This document shows positions 15,950-25,137 of a stretch of DNA of 64,000 bases, piece by piece. The position numbers and the translations under genes are program-made. Where the stretch lies: the NCBI RefSeq assembly GCF_016863635.1, contig NZ_BOPG01000033.1, positions 248,001-312,000 on the forward strand, read 5' to 3'. Source of the DNA: Virgisporangium aurantiacum (lineage in GTDB: Bacteria; Actinomycetota; Actinomycetes; Mycobacteriales; Micromonosporaceae). Every line of letters begins with the position of its first letter. The first letter of the stretch is position 1. The notes beneath the pieces were generated by a model, which ran no database searches, was not told the origin of the DNA, and was given only the letters and a program-made list of their open reading frames with translations.

Positions 15950-16246
15950 ATGACCGTCACCGGTATCATCACGGCCCTTATCGTCGGGCTCGTCGTCGGT
16001 GCGCTCGGACGGCTGGTGGTCCCCGGCCGGCAGCGCATCGGTATCGGCGTCACCATTCTCGTCGGCATCGTCGCCGCGCTGCTCGGCACCGCGCTGGCGC
16101 GCGCTCTCGGCATCGCGACCACCACCGCCGGTATCGACTGGATCGAGATCATGTTCCAGGTCGCCCTGGCCGCCGTCGGTGTGGTGCTGGTCGCCAACCT
16201 GATGGGCCGCAACAGCCGGCGCCGCCGCCGGTACGTGCGCCGGTAA
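15950..16246 (+). CDS. GlsB/YeaQ/YmgE-family stress membrane protein
   Basis: 98 residues. Three membrane helices, glycine-rich turns (GLVVGALGRLVVPGRQ, VGIVAALLGTALARALG) and a basic tail (RRRRRYVRR) match the family's small inner-membrane proteins. AGGGGGAG precedes the ATG at 15950. Family members are often induced by envelope or general stress. The 150-base gap upstream contains the palindrome GTACGCGTAC near 15847 but no promoter I can call. Confidence 0.85.
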   Translation: MTVTGIITALIVGLVVGALGRLVVPGRQRIGIGVTILVGIVAALLGTALARALGIATTTAGIDWIEIMFQVALAAVGVVLVANLMGRNSRRRRRYVRR

Positions 16247-16262
16247 GTCATCCGGATCGCTG

Positions 16263-16296
16263 AACGGCCGCCGGCGCGCACGCGCGGGCGGCCGTT
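16263..16296. terminator. Bidirectional terminator
   Basis: AACGGCCGCC (16263-16272) pairs perfectly with GGCGGCCGTT (16287-16296) around a 14-base GCGC-rich loop, followed by TTC. It separates two convergent genes. Confidence 0.75.
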
Positions 16297-16302
16297 TCGC
16301 TG

Positions 16303-16977
16303 TCAGGCCGGCGTGCCGGCGGGCTGCCGCCGGCCGATGATGAGCCAGCCGCAGAGCGCGAGCTCCGCCACCGCGGCCGGCAGCAGCACGAGCGCCTCGC
16401 CGGCACCGCCGTAGTCGAGCGCCATCAGCGCCGCGAAGCTGTTGGCGAGATAGCACACCGACGCCACGGCCAGGAGCACGCCCAGCACGCGGGGGAAGGC
16501 CACCGTCCGCAGCATCAGGTAGCCGAGCACGAGCAGGTGCAGGCCGAAGAACACCAGGCCGGTCGCGAAGAAGTAGTCGTGCGACTCCAGGAACAGCAGC
16601 GCGAGCGCGTCGCGGTTGGCACCGTCGAACGAGTCGAGCACGCGCAGCGCGATCAGGTTCGTCACCAGGTTGACGCCGGTGATCGCCGAGTGCATCAGGC
16701 GCAGGAACGCGGCGAGCAGCGCGAGCGGCTGGTTCACCGGCCGGAGCAGCACGTAGAACGCCACGGCGAGCACCACGTCGCACAGCACCACGACGAGTTC
16801 ACCGACGGATCCGAGGCGCAGCAACCATTCCGAACCGGTGACGGCGTCGGCGGTCGCACCGGAGTCGCCCGGCGTGATGAGCTTCGAGCGGACGTACACC
16901 AGGGAGAGCGGCGCCAGCACGAAGACGACGAGGTACAGCCAGCCGGCGAGCCTCGCATACCGCGTCTCCGTGCTCAC
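16303..16977 (-). CDS. DUF4386 membrane protein
   Basis: 224 residues with six predicted membrane helices, starting 'STETRYARLAGWLYLVVFVLAPLSLVYVRSKLI' as in DUF4386 proteins. The GTG start at 16977 overlaps the stop of the oxidoreductase gene (GTGA), so it depends on that gene for translation. The function of the family is unknown. Confidence 0.85.
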   Translation of the reverse strand: MSTETRYARLAGWLYLVVFVLAPLSLVYVRSKLITPGDSGATADAVTGSEWLLRLGSVGELVVVLCDVVLAVAFYVLLRPVNQPLALLAAFLRLMHSAITGVNLVTNLIALRVLDSFDGANRDALALLFLESHDYFFATGLVFFGLHLLVLGYLMLRTVAFPRVLGVLLAVASVCYLANSFAALMALDYGGAGEALVLLPAAVAELALCGWLIIGRRQPAGTPA

Positions 16978-17921
16978 AGTGAGATCACCAGCTTGGCCCG
17001 CGCGTGCCCGGTCGACAGGTGGGTCAGCGCCTCGGGAACCGCCGCGAGCGGGTAGCAGCGCTCGATCTCCGGCGCGAGCGCGCCGTCGGCGAGCATCCCG
17101 GCCAGCGACTCCAGGTCCTCGCGATTGGTGTTCGCGAGGAACAGCACCATCCGGCGGTCGCGCAGCCGCATGACGACCTGGCCGGCCAGCGGCCCGAGCC
17201 AGCGGTTGGTCCTGGGGCCGCCGACGAACACCAGCGTGCCGTCCGGCCGCAGGGCGCGCCGCCGCTCGGCGAACGACCGGGTGCCGGCGCCGTCGAAGAT
17301 CAGGTCGTAGCGCGTCCCGTCGGCGACGAAGTCCTCGGTGGTGTAGTCGATCACCCGGTCGGCGCCCAGTTTCCGCGCCGTGGCCACGTTCGCGGTGCTG
17401 CACACGGCGGTGACCGTCGCGCCGTGGAACCGGGCCACCTGCACCGCGAACGTGCCCACCGCGCCCGACGCGCCGTTGATCAGCACCTGCTGCCCCGGCT
17501 TGATGCGGCCCTTGTCCCGCAGGCCCTGCAGCGCGGTGAGGCCCGCGATGGGGGTGGCGGCGGCCTGTTCGAACGTCACCGTCGACGGTTTCCGGGCCAG
17601 CCGGTCGGCCGGCACGCTGACGTAGTCCGCGAACGAGCCCCGGTGCGTCGCACCGAACACGTCGTCACCCGGTCGCCACGCCGTCACGCCGGCGCCGACC
17701 GACTCCACCGTGCCGGCGAGGTCGGCGCCGGGGATCGGATTCCGTAGCCGGATGGTGCGGGTCATGTACGGCGTGCCGGTCATGAAGTGCCAGTCGTAGG
17801 AGTTCACGGACGCCGCGCGCACCCGTACCAGCACCTCGCCGTCCCGGACCGGTGGCGGCGCGACCTCCCGCAGCTCCAGCCCGTCCGGCCGGCAGTACCC
17901 GTCCTGCACGATCGCTCTCAT
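16974..17921 (-). CDS. Zinc-less quinone-oxidoreductase-like dehydrogenase (MDR family)
   Basis: 315 residues from ATG 17921. 'PGADLAGTVESVGAGVTAWRPGDDVFG' is the GroES-like domain and 'VLINGASGAVGTFAVQVARFHGATVTAVC' the NADP-binding Rossmann motif. Structural zinc cysteines are absent, so it belongs with the zeta-crystallin/quinone reductase branch. Such enzymes reduce enones or quinones with NADPH. The neighbour on the other side of the upstream gap is a divergent histidine kinase gene, and a palindrome lies between them. Confidence 0.88.
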   Translation of the reverse strand: MRAIVQDGYCRPDGLELREVAPPPVRDGEVLVRVRAASVNSYDWHFMTGTPYMTRTIRLRNPIPGADLAGTVESVGAGVTAWRPGDDVFGATHRGSFADYVSVPADRLARKPSTVTFEQAAATPIAGLTALQGLRDKGRIKPGQQVLINGASGAVGTFAVQVARFHGATVTAVCSTANVATARKLGADRVIDYTTEDFVADGTRYDLIFDGAGTRSFAERRRALRPDGTLVFVGGPRTNRWLGPLAGQVVMRLRDRRMVLFLANTNREDLESLAGMLADGALAPEIERCYPLAAVPEALTHLSTGHARAKLVISL

Positions 17922-18014
17922 GCGTCTCAGCCTGGCCATCGCATCGACGCCGCACGTCGGGCCGACGGCGTCAATCCGACTGCTCCCGTGGTGGTAGTGC
18001 CGCCCGTCGATCTG

Positions 18015-18026
18015 CTCCCGCGGGAG
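18015..18026. promoter_or_regulatory. 12-bp palindrome in the divergent oxidoreductase/kinase gap
   Basis: CTCCCGCGGGAG is perfectly palindromic, and a related CTCCCG half-site lies near 17983. It could be a site for the response regulator encoded downstream; that is only positional inference. Confidence 0.35.
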
Positions 18027-18064
18027 TAGGGAGTTCCGGCGGCCGGGTTCGCTATCGTTCGGGC

Positions 18065-19195
18065 ATGACGTCGGCACGCGGGCCCTCGGGCCCCGGTGTC
18101 GCGGTCCTGATCGCGCTGGTGCAGGCGGTCGGCACCGCGATCGCGAGCCGTGGCGGATCCGGGCCGGGCGTCGTCGGCTACGCGCTCCTGGTGGTCAGCG
18201 GGCTCGCCCTGTCCGACCGGCACCGCCTGCCGCGGGTCACCGCCGTGGTCGTGGCCGCGTTGACCGTCACCTATCACCTGCTCGGCAATCCGGTCGGCGT
18301 CACCACGGTCCTCGCGGCGGTGTTCGCCGCCGGCGCCTGCTTCGCCGAGGGCCGCTCGCTGGCGGCCTGGGCGGTCGCGGCCGCGTCGTTCGGCGCGGTC
18401 GTTCTGGTGGACGGTGTGCGCGGCGGCGCCGCACTCACGCTGGCCGCGTGGCTGCTGGGGGCCGGGATCCTGCTGCAGGTCCTGGTCATGATGGGCGGCC
18501 TGGCCGGGCAGATGATGACGGAGCAGCGGCGCCTGCACGAGGAGCGGCAGCGCCGGCAGGCCAGCGACGAACGGCTGCGCATCGCCCAGGAACTGCACGA
18601 CGTGCTCGGTCACCACCTGTCGCTGATCAACGTGCGGGCCGGTGTGGGCCTGCACCTGATGGGCCGGCAACCGGAGCAGGCACAGGCGGCGCTCGACGCG
18701 ATCCAGCAGACGAGTGCCGAGGCGCTGCGCGAGGTGCAGTCGGTGCTCACCGTCCTGTATCCGAGCGGCCAGGCCGCGCCGCGCGAGCCGGCGCCGGGTC
18801 TCGACCGCCTCGACGACCTCACCGTCGACGCCGGCATCCCGGTGCACACAACGGTTTCCGGTGACGAGCGGCCGGTACCGGCCGAGATCGGCCGCGCGGT
18901 GTACCGGATCGTGCAGGAGGCGTTGACGAACGTGCGCAGGCATGCCGGAAGCGGCGCGACCGCCACGATCCTGGTCGACTACGGGCCGCAGGCGCTGACC
19001 GTGCGGGTCGACGACGACGGTGGCGGCCGGCCCGTGCCGGCGACGGAACCGGTGGACGGCAACGGGATCACCGGGATGCGCGAGCGCACCACCGCGCTCG
19101 GCGGCACGGTGGACGCGCGCCGGACCGACACCGGCGGCTGGCGCGTGGACGCGCGGTTCCCGCTGCCGGCAGCGATGTCCGAGGCGACCGCGTGA
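18065..19195 (+). CDS. NarL-type sensor histidine kinase
   Basis: 376 residues. Several N-terminal membrane helices (about residues 8-145) lead to a HisKA_3 dimerisation segment with the phospho-acceptor His in 'RIAQELHDVLGHHLSLINVRAG'. The ATPase domain has 'RIVQEALTNVRRHA' (N box) and 'VDDDGGG...GNGITGMRERTTALGG' (G boxes). There is no large extracellular domain, so it probably senses within the membrane. Its stop overlaps the response regulator start (GTGA), an obligate pair. Confidence 0.93.
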   Translation: MTSARGPSGPGVAVLIALVQAVGTAIASRGGSGPGVVGYALLVVSGLALSDRHRLPRVTAVVVAALTVTYHLLGNPVGVTTVLAAVFAAGACFAEGRSLAAWAVAAASFGAVVLVDGVRGGAALTLAAWLLGAGILLQVLVMMGGLAGQMMTEQRRLHEERQRRQASDERLRIAQELHDVLGHHLSLINVRAGVGLHLMGRQPEQAQAALDAIQQTSAEALREVQSVLTVLYPSGQAAPREPAPGLDRLDDLTVDAGIPVHTTVSGDERPVPAEIGRAVYRIVQEALTNVRRHAGSGATATILVDYGPQALTVRVDDDGGGRPVPATEPVDGNGITGMRERTTALGGTVDARRTDTGGWRVDARFPLPAAMSEATA

Positions 19196-19857
19196 CGATC
19201 CGGGTGGTGCTCGCCGACGACCAGACGCTCGTGCGCGCCGGCTTCCGCGCGCTGCTCGACGCCGAGCCCGACATCGAGGTGGTGGGCGAGGCAAACGACG
19301 GCGCGCACGCCGTCCGGCTGGCCCGGCAGACGCGTCCGGACGTGGTCCTGATGGACATCCGCATGCCGGGCGTCGACGGTCTCGTCGCGACCCGCGAGAT
19401 CGCCGGCGACCCGGACCTCGCCGGCGTGCGGATCGTCGTGCTGACCACGTTCGAACTCGACGAGTACGTCGCCGAGGCGCTGCGCTCCGGCGCGGCCGGG
19501 TTCCTCGTCAAGAGCACGGTCCCGGCGGAGCTGATCCGCGGCATCCGGGTGGTGGCGGCCGGCGACGGGCTGCTGTCGCCCAGCGTCACCCGCCGCGTCA
19601 TCGAGCAGTTCGCCAGGCGCACAGCGAGCCCGGTGCCGCCGCGCCGGCTGGCCGAACTCACCGACCGCGAGCGCGAGGTGGTGGCGCTGGCCGGCGCCGG
19701 GCTGTCCAACGAGGAGATCGCGGGCCGGCTCGTGGTCAGCCCGGCCACCGCGAAGACCCACGTGTCCCGCGCGATGGTCAAGCTCGGCGTGCGGGACCGG
19801 GCGCAGCTCGTCGTCTTCGCCTACGAGGCGGGCCTGGTCCGGCCGGGCTGGCTCTAG
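19192..19857 (+). CDS. NarL/FixJ-family response regulator
   Basis: 221 residues. The receiver domain has the acidic pocket in 'VVLADDQTLVRAGFRALL', phospho-acceptor Asp in 'DVVLMDIRMPGVDG' and Lys in 'FLVKSTVP'. The LuxR-type helix-turn-helix is 'LTDREREVVALAGAGLSNEEIAGRLVVSPATAKTHVSRAMVKLG'. It is the cognate partner of the upstream kinase. Its stop overlaps the stop of the convergent AfsR-like gene by three bases. Confidence 0.95.
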   Translation: MTIRVVLADDQTLVRAGFRALLDAEPDIEVVGEANDGAHAVRLARQTRPDVVLMDIRMPGVDGLVATREIAGDPDLAGVRIVVLTTFELDEYVAEALRSGAAGFLVKSTVPAELIRGIRVVAAGDGLLSPSVTRRVIEQFARRTASPVPPRRLAELTDREREVVALAGAGLSNEEIAGRLVVSPATAKTHVSRAMVKLGVRDRAQLVVFAYEAGLVRPGWL

Positions 19858-22586
19858 GCGAGCTTCGCGCGTACCGACACCGCGTCGGGATGGCCGAGTT
19901 CGTCGAGGATCCGCAGCGCCGCCCGCCAGGCGTCGGCCGCCGCGCCGTCGGATTCGGTCGCGTTCCGGGCGTCGCCGAGGTGCACCAGCGTGTACGCCTC
20001 GTGGTAGCGGTCGCCCATGTCGCGGAACATCGTGCTGGCCCGTTCGTAGCACTGCACCGCGCGCCCGTGGTCGCCGATGTGGTGGTACACGTAGCCGAGG
20101 CTGTCCAGCGCCGACGCCTGCCCGTACCGGTTGCCGATCTCGCGGTGCAGCGTCACCGACTCCTCGCAGTAGGAGAGCGCCTCGTCGAGGTCACCGATCT
20201 TCAGCCGCGACCAGCCGATCGAGTTGAGCACGCTGGCCTGCCCGGCGCGGCGCCCGGCCCGGCGGTACAGCTCGAGCGCGAGCTCGTCGTGCCGCAGCGC
20301 CTCGGCGTCGTCGCCGCGCAGGTCGCAGATGCCGCCGAGGATCCGGTGCACGTAGGCCTGCCCGGCCGCGTCACCGAGGTCGTCGAACAGCCGCAGCGCC
20401 CGCGCCAGGTTTTCCTCGGCGTCGGGATAGCGGCCGGTGCGGGTGCACGCCCGGGACAGCCCGATGAGCGCGTTCGCCAGCGCCACCGGGTCGGCGAGCC
20501 GGCGGGCCGCCGCGACCGCGATCTCGTGCGCGGCGGCCAGTTCCGGCCAGTTTCCCTGCCGGTCGAGGTGGTCGGCGACGGTCCAGGCGAGCTGCCACGC
20601 GTGCCGGTCGAATCCGTGACCCGCGGCGAGCCGCACCGACGCGAGCAGCGCCGGCCCGTCGGCCTCCAGGTCGACCCCGTCCGTGATCGTGCCCGGCCGG
20701 GGGGCGCCGATCGCGATCGGGTCGCGGTGCGGGTTCAGCCGCACCGCGGCGGCGTGCGCGCCGTGCAGGTAGTGGTCCAGCAACCGCTCGACGGCGGCCC
20801 GGCGGTCGGTGTCGGGGTCGCGCGTCGTGCCCAGTTCGGCGCCGTAGTCGCGGAGCAGGTCGTGGATCGCGAACCGGCCCAGCACCGGCTCGGTCACCAT
20901 GGTCGCGCGGGTCAGCTCGGTGAGCAGCGACCGGGCCGCCGGCACGGAGACACCCGCGAGGCTCGCGGCCGCGGCGGCGGTGAAATCGGGACCGGGATGT
21001 AGCGCCAGCAACCGGAACAGCCGCGCCTCGGTGGGCGGCAACGCCCGGTACGACCACGAGAACGCGGCCCGCACGTCGGTGTCCGGCCCGCCGAACCCGA
21101 ACGCGTCCAGCCCCTCGTCGAGCTGCTCGGCCAACGCGGCGAGCGGGAACCCGTTGCGCGTCACCACGCGGGCCGCGACCACCGCGAGGGCCAGCGGGAG
21201 CCCGGCACAGCGCGCGACGATCGCCTCGGCCGCCTCCGGCTCGGCGCGCACGCGGTCGGCGCCGACGCGTCCCGTGAAGAGCTTTTTCGCGTCGGCGGCC
21301 GGCAACGCGTCGAGGGCGAAGAGCCGCGCGCCTTCCTTCGCCACCAGGCCGTAGAGGCGGTTGCGGCTGGTCACCACGGCAATGCAACCGGTGGACGCGG
21401 GGAGCAGCGGCCGCACCTGGTCGGCGTCGCGGGCGTTGTCGAGCACCACGAGCATCCGCCGGCCGGCGGTGAGGCTGCGGTAGAGCCCGACCCGGGCGTC
21501 CAGCCCGACCGGGATCCGCGGCACCGGCACCCGCATCGACTCCAGCAGCGCCCGCAGCGCCTCCGCGCCGGGCATGGCCGGTTGCCCGGGATCGAAGCCG
21601 CGCAGGTTGACGTACAGCTGGCCGTCCGGGAACCGGTCGGCGACCCGGTGCGCCCAGTGCACGGCGAGCGTCGTCTTGCCGATGCCGGCCGGCCCGTCGA
21701 TCGCCGCGATGGTGTCGGTGCCGTCGAGCAGGGTGTCCAGCTCGTCGAGCAGCGCCGCCCGGCCGACGAACACCGGCACGTCGCCGGGCACCTGGCGCGG
21801 CACCGGCTCGTCGCGCGGCTTGTCCACCGCTTCCTTGTCCACAGCCTCTTTGCGCAGGATCCGCTCCCGGAGCTGCACGAGCTTGGGACCGGGGTCGAGG
21901 CCCAGCTCGTCCAACAGCCGTTCGCGCAACTGGTCGAACACGAGCAGCGCCTCGCGCGGCCGGTCGGCCAGGTACAGGGCGGTCATCAGCTGCCCGGCGA
22001 GCTGCTCGTGCCACGGGTGCCGGGCGACCAGCTCGGTCAGTTCGCCCACCACGGCGCGCGCCCGGCCGAGCCGGATCTCCAGCTCCGCCCAGCGCAGTTG
22101 GATCGCCGTGCGACGCTCGTCGAGCTTGCGGGCCGCCACGGCGAGCACCGGCGAGTCGAGCCCGTCGAGGGCCGCGCCCCGCCACAACCCGAGCGCCGTC
22201 GCCAACCGCGCCGCGGCGGCCTCCTCGTCGCCGGCGGTCACCAGCTCCTCGGCGTCGCGCACCGTGCGTTCGAACGCGTCGACGTCCACCTCCCAGCCGC
22301 CGGCCGGGATGCGGTAGCCGCCACCCTGTGTCTCGATCACCCCGAACGGGTCGGGCAGCAGCCGGCGCAGCGTGGCGACCCGGTTCTGCACCTGCACGCG
22401 GGCGCTGGCCGGCGCGGCGTCTCCCCAGATCACCCCGACCAGCCGGTCGATGGTGAGGACACTGCCCCGCTCCAGCAACAACGCGGCGAGCAGTGCCTGG
22501 GTCCGCGGTCCGCCGATCGCGACCGCCTCGTCGCCGACCGTGACGGCGAGCGGTCCGAGCAGCTTGAAGGTCAGGTTTCCGGGCAT
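19854..22586 (-). CDS. AfsR/SARP-like regulator: BTAD, NB-ARC and TPR
   Basis: 910 residues. Order: OmpR-like winged helix (about 1-95, 'FKLLGPLAVTVGDEAVAIGGPRTQALLAALLLERG'), BTAD helical domain (about 100-250), NB-ARC ATPase with P-loop GPAGIGKTT near residue 300, winged helix, then C-terminal TPRs (about 640-900, e.g. 'RRAGQASVLNSIGWSRLKIGDLDEALSYCEESVTLHREIG'). Start ATG 22586 follows GGTGGAGG; an earlier in-frame start lacks one. These proteins activate secondary-metabolite or developmental genes. No biosynthetic cluster is adjacent; the divergent secreted protein is the nearest candidate target. Confidence 0.92.
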   Translation of the reverse strand: MPGNLTFKLLGPLAVTVGDEAVAIGGPRTQALLAALLLERGSVLTIDRLVGVIWGDAAPASARVQVQNRVATLRRLLPDPFGVIETQGGGYRIPAGGWEVDVDAFERTVRDAEELVTAGDEEAAAARLATALGLWRGAALDGLDSPVLAVAARKLDERRTAIQLRWAELEIRLGRARAVVGELTELVARHPWHEQLAGQLMTALYLADRPREALLVFDQLRERLLDELGLDPGPKLVQLRERILRKEAVDKEAVDKPRDEPVPRQVPGDVPVFVGRAALLDELDTLLDGTDTIAAIDGPAGIGKTTLAVHWAHRVADRFPDGQLYVNLRGFDPGQPAMPGAEALRALLESMRVPVPRIPVGLDARVGLYRSLTAGRRMLVVLDNARDADQVRPLLPASTGCIAVVTSRNRLYGLVAKEGARLFALDALPAADAKKLFTGRVGADRVRAEPEAAEAIVARCAGLPLALAVVAARVVTRNGFPLAALAEQLDEGLDAFGFGGPDTDVRAAFSWSYRALPPTEARLFRLLALHPGPDFTAAAAASLAGVSVPAARSLLTELTRATMVTEPVLGRFAIHDLLRDYGAELGTTRDPDTDRRAAVERLLDHYLHGAHAAAVRLNPHRDPIAIGAPRPGTITDGVDLEADGPALLASVRLAAGHGFDRHAWQLAWTVADHLDRQGNWPELAAAHEIAVAAARRLADPVALANALIGLSRACTRTGRYPDAEENLARALRLFDDLGDAAGQAYVHRILGGICDLRGDDAEALRHDELALELYRRAGRRAGQASVLNSIGWSRLKIGDLDEALSYCEESVTLHREIGNRYGQASALDSLGYVYHHIGDHGRAVQCYERASTMFRDMGDRYHEAYTLVHLGDARNATESDGAAADAWRAALRILDELGHPDAVSVRAKLA

Positions 22587-22654
22587 GCGGCACCTCCACC
22601 AGGCCGAGCCGCCCCCCGCAGCCACCGATCTACAAGGGAAAATAGCCCATTGAC

Positions 22655-22680
22655 GATAAGTAGTGGAGCCCTGACTTATC
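22655..22680. promoter_or_regulatory. Inverted repeat GATAAGT/ACTTATC in a divergent promoter gap
   Basis: GATAAGT (22655-22661) and ACTTATC (22674-22680) lie 12 bases apart in an AT-rich patch between the AfsR-like gene and the secreted repeat protein. TTGACG (22650-22655) could be a -35 box for the rightward gene, with the right arm near its -10. Confidence 0.45.
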
Positions 22681-22745
22681 ACAGACAGATCAATGCGCGG
22701 TTTCCCACTACCCTGACCGCGACTCGAGGGGGAGGGGACATCTCA

Positions 22746-24557
22746 ATGTGGACAGTGAAACGGGTGCTCGCGTCCGTTGCCGCCGTCGTGGCGGTCGTGG
22801 CGGGGGGAGCGACACCGGCGTCGGCGGCCGCCGTCAGCCTGACCGGCACGGTCGTCGACACCACCACCGGCGCGCCGTTGGCGGCGTGCGTCACGCTGGT
22901 CGGTGAGTCCGGCGCCGTGATCGACGGCGGCTGTACCGATGCCGACGGCCGGTACTCGGTGCTCGACGTGCCGCAGGCGCCCTACAAGGTGAAGGCGACC
23001 GCGCCGGGTTACGCCGACCAGTGGGCGCACAACAAGTCGAGCGCGGAGACGGCGGACGCGCTGTTCCTGTGGTCGTACATGACCACCACCGCCAACTTCC
23101 GGCTGTACCACGCGCCGGGCGTCATCAGCGGGCAGATCACCACCGCGAGCGGGGCCGCCTTCGCGGGGGCGCAGGTGCGCGCGGTGCCCGACCCGAGCAC
23201 CGCCATGTACAGCGGGATCCCCGGCTTCACCGACGCGAACGGCAACTACAGCATCACCGTGCCACCCGGCCGGTACCGGCTCTCGTTCTGGCACAGTGCG
23301 TACGAGTACCGCTGGGCGCAGGGTCAGACCGACGCGGCCCTGGCGACCGTCTACGACGTCGCCGACGGCGGCGCGGTGCGGGTCGACGACCACTTCGGGC
23401 CGACGGGCGCGGTCGAGGTGACGATGGTCGACGCCACCTCCGGTGCGCCGGTGCTCCGTGGCTGCGCCAGGGTGCCGCCCGGCGCGCCGTCGTCGGTCTG
23501 CACCACCACCGGCGTGATCCGGATCGAGGACGTCCAGCCGGGCCAGACGACGGTCGAGGTGCGGCCCGACGTGACCCACCAGCCGAAGTACGTGGGCGTC
23601 ACCGTCGTGGCGGAAGAAACCACCGCGGTGACCGTCCCGTTGCAGGGGGCCCGGTCGGTGGTGACCTCCGCCGTCGACGCGAAGACCGGCGCACCGCTGG
23701 CCGGGGTGTGCGTGCGCGCCGCCGTGCCGGGCTCGCCGGTGTCACAGGGCAACCCGGTCGCCTGCAGCGAAGCCGACGGCCGGCTCGCGTGGCGCATCGA
23801 GGGCCCGTTCCTGGCGCCGACGTTCGACCTGCTCGCCTCGACCGCCGACAACTCCTACGGCACCCAGTGGGTGGGGGAGACCGGTGGCACCGGCGACCGT
23901 CGCCGGGCCCGCACGGTCGTCACGTCGGCCGACGGGGCGGTCGTGCTGCCGCCGATCCGCATGGACCGGCCCGGCACCATCGCCGGCAAGGTGACCGCCA
24001 AGGGCACCGGCACGCCGGTGGCCGGCGTGTGCGCCCACCCGTACGCGACGGTGCGGGGCTCCGCGCCGGACAGCGGCGCGAACTGCACCGACGCGCAGGG
24101 CCGGTACGAGATCCGGGGCCTCGGCCCATACCAGTGGCCGGTCGAGTTCGCGGCGCCGGCGCCGTACGCGCTGCAGTGGTCGGGCGGCGCGTCGAACCGG
24201 ATCGACGCCGACCACGTCAAGGTGCGTGCGGGCAGGACGGCGACCGAGAATGCCCGCCTGCTGCCCGGTGCGACGCTCGCCGGCCAGGTGAACGCCGCCA
24301 CCGGCACGCCGACCTACGGCTCGGTCACCGTGTACAACGCCCGCTCGGGCGACGTGCTCGCCACCGTCACCTCCGACTTCAACGGCCAGACCTCCGCCAT
24401 CGCCGGCCTGGCCCCGCAGCAGGTGAAGATCAGGGTGGCCATACCGGGCGCGCCCGGCCCGTGCTGGTACGACCGCCAGTCCACGTTCGAGACCGCCACC
24501 CGCTTCCCGATCCCGCCCGGTTCCACGCAGACCGTGACGCTCACCGCCTGCGCGTGA
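22746..24557 (+). CDS. Secreted protein with six carboxypeptidase-regulatory-like beta-sandwich repeats
   Basis: 603 residues, start ATG 22746 behind GAGGGGGAGGGG. A signal peptide (MWTVKRVLASVAAVVAVVAGGATPASAAA) is followed by six repeats of the type 'xGxVxDxxTGxPLAGxCVxL...ADGRYxVxxVPP', opening near residues 30, 118, 218, 300, 411 and 517. Most carry one Cys pair. No catalytic domain or anchor is visible. Such domains usually act in surface binding or as spacers; here they make up the whole protein, whose role is unknown. Confidence 0.85.
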   Translation: MWTVKRVLASVAAVVAVVAGGATPASAAAVSLTGTVVDTTTGAPLAACVTLVGESGAVIDGGCTDADGRYSVLDVPQAPYKVKATAPGYADQWAHNKSSAETADALFLWSYMTTTANFRLYHAPGVISGQITTASGAAFAGAQVRAVPDPSTAMYSGIPGFTDANGNYSITVPPGRYRLSFWHSAYEYRWAQGQTDAALATVYDVADGGAVRVDDHFGPTGAVEVTMVDATSGAPVLRGCARVPPGAPSSVCTTTGVIRIEDVQPGQTTVEVRPDVTHQPKYVGVTVVAEETTAVTVPLQGARSVVTSAVDAKTGAPLAGVCVRAAVPGSPVSQGNPVACSEADGRLAWRIEGPFLAPTFDLLASTADNSYGTQWVGETGGTGDRRRARTVVTSADGAVVLPPIRMDRPGTIAGKVTAKGTGTPVAGVCAHPYATVRGSAPDSGANCTDAQGRYEIRGLGPYQWPVEFAAPAPYALQWSGGASNRIDADHVKVRAGRTATENARLLPGATLAGQVNAATGTPTYGSVTVYNARSGDVLATVTSDFNGQTSAIAGLAPQQVKIRVAIPGAPGPCWYDRQSTFETATRFPIPPGSTQTVTLTACA

Positions 24558-24564
24558 CGCACCG

Positions 24565-24610
24565 CCGGAGCAACCTGGCGGGTACCCGGGTATCCGCTAG
24601 GTTGCTCCGG
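24565..24610. terminator. Long inverted repeat running into the GrpB start codon
   Basis: CCGGAGCAACCT (24565-24576) pairs perfectly with AGGTTGCTCCGG (24599-24610). CGGGTACCCG (24579-24588) in the loop is itself a palindrome. The right arm ends on the G of the GrpB-family gene's GTG start, so the hairpin could end the upstream transcript, block initiation, or both. Confidence 0.55.
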
Positions 24611-25137
24611 TGGGAGTCGACGTACGTGACTACGACCCGGCGTGGCCGGGGCTGGCGGTTGCCGCTACCGACGAGGTGACACTGGCGCTCGGTGACGCCG
24701 TCGTCGCGATCGAGCACATCGGGAGCACGGCCGTGCCGGGGCTCGCCGCCAAGCCCGTCATCGATCTGATGGCCGCGGTGCGCGACCTGCGCGACGTGAC
24801 CGACCGCGAATCCGCCCTCACGGCGCTCGGCTACCGCGCGGTCGACACCGGCATGCCGGGCCGCCTGTTCTACCGCCGCGACGGCCGGCCGGTCGCCTGC
24901 CACTTCCACGTCGTGCCGGCCGACACCTGGCCGGAGCGCAACGAACGGATCCTCCGCGACCACCTGCTGCAGAACCCGGAGGATCTGGCCCGCTACGCGC
25001 AACTGAAGCGCGACCTGTCCGGCGCCGGCCTCGACGGTGACTCCTACACCAGATCGAAGACCCCGCTGATCCAGCAGATGATGGACGCCGCCCGGCGGAA
25101 GCGGGGCCTGCCGCCCGTGCCGGTCTGGGAGGAGTAG
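24610..25137 (+). CDS. GrpB/UPF0157-family nucleotidyltransferase-like protein
   Basis: 175 residues from a GTG start. 'IEHIGSTAVPGLAAKPVIDLMAAV' is the family signature and resembles the GS-x-D strand of nucleotidyltransferases; 'CHFHVVP' and 'RDHLLQNPEDLARYAQLKRDL' are the other conserved blocks. The biochemical activity of the family is not well defined. Its start codon is part of the 24565-24610 inverted repeat, and no free ribosome site is visible. The GH43 gene ends one base after its stop on the other strand. Confidence 0.85.
   Translation: MGVDVRDYDPAWPGLAVAATDEVTLALGDAVVAIEHIGSTAVPGLAAKPVIDLMAAVRDLRDVTDRESALTALGYRAVDTGMPGRLFYRRDGRPVACHFHVVPADTWPERNERILRDHLLQNPEDLARYAQLKRDLSGAGLDGDSYTRSKTPLIQQMMDAARRKRGLPPVPVWEE

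Noticed and set aside
20371..22599. A 742-codon frame overlapping the AfsR-like gene on the same strand
   Set aside because: Compositional shadow; the real frame shows all expected domains.
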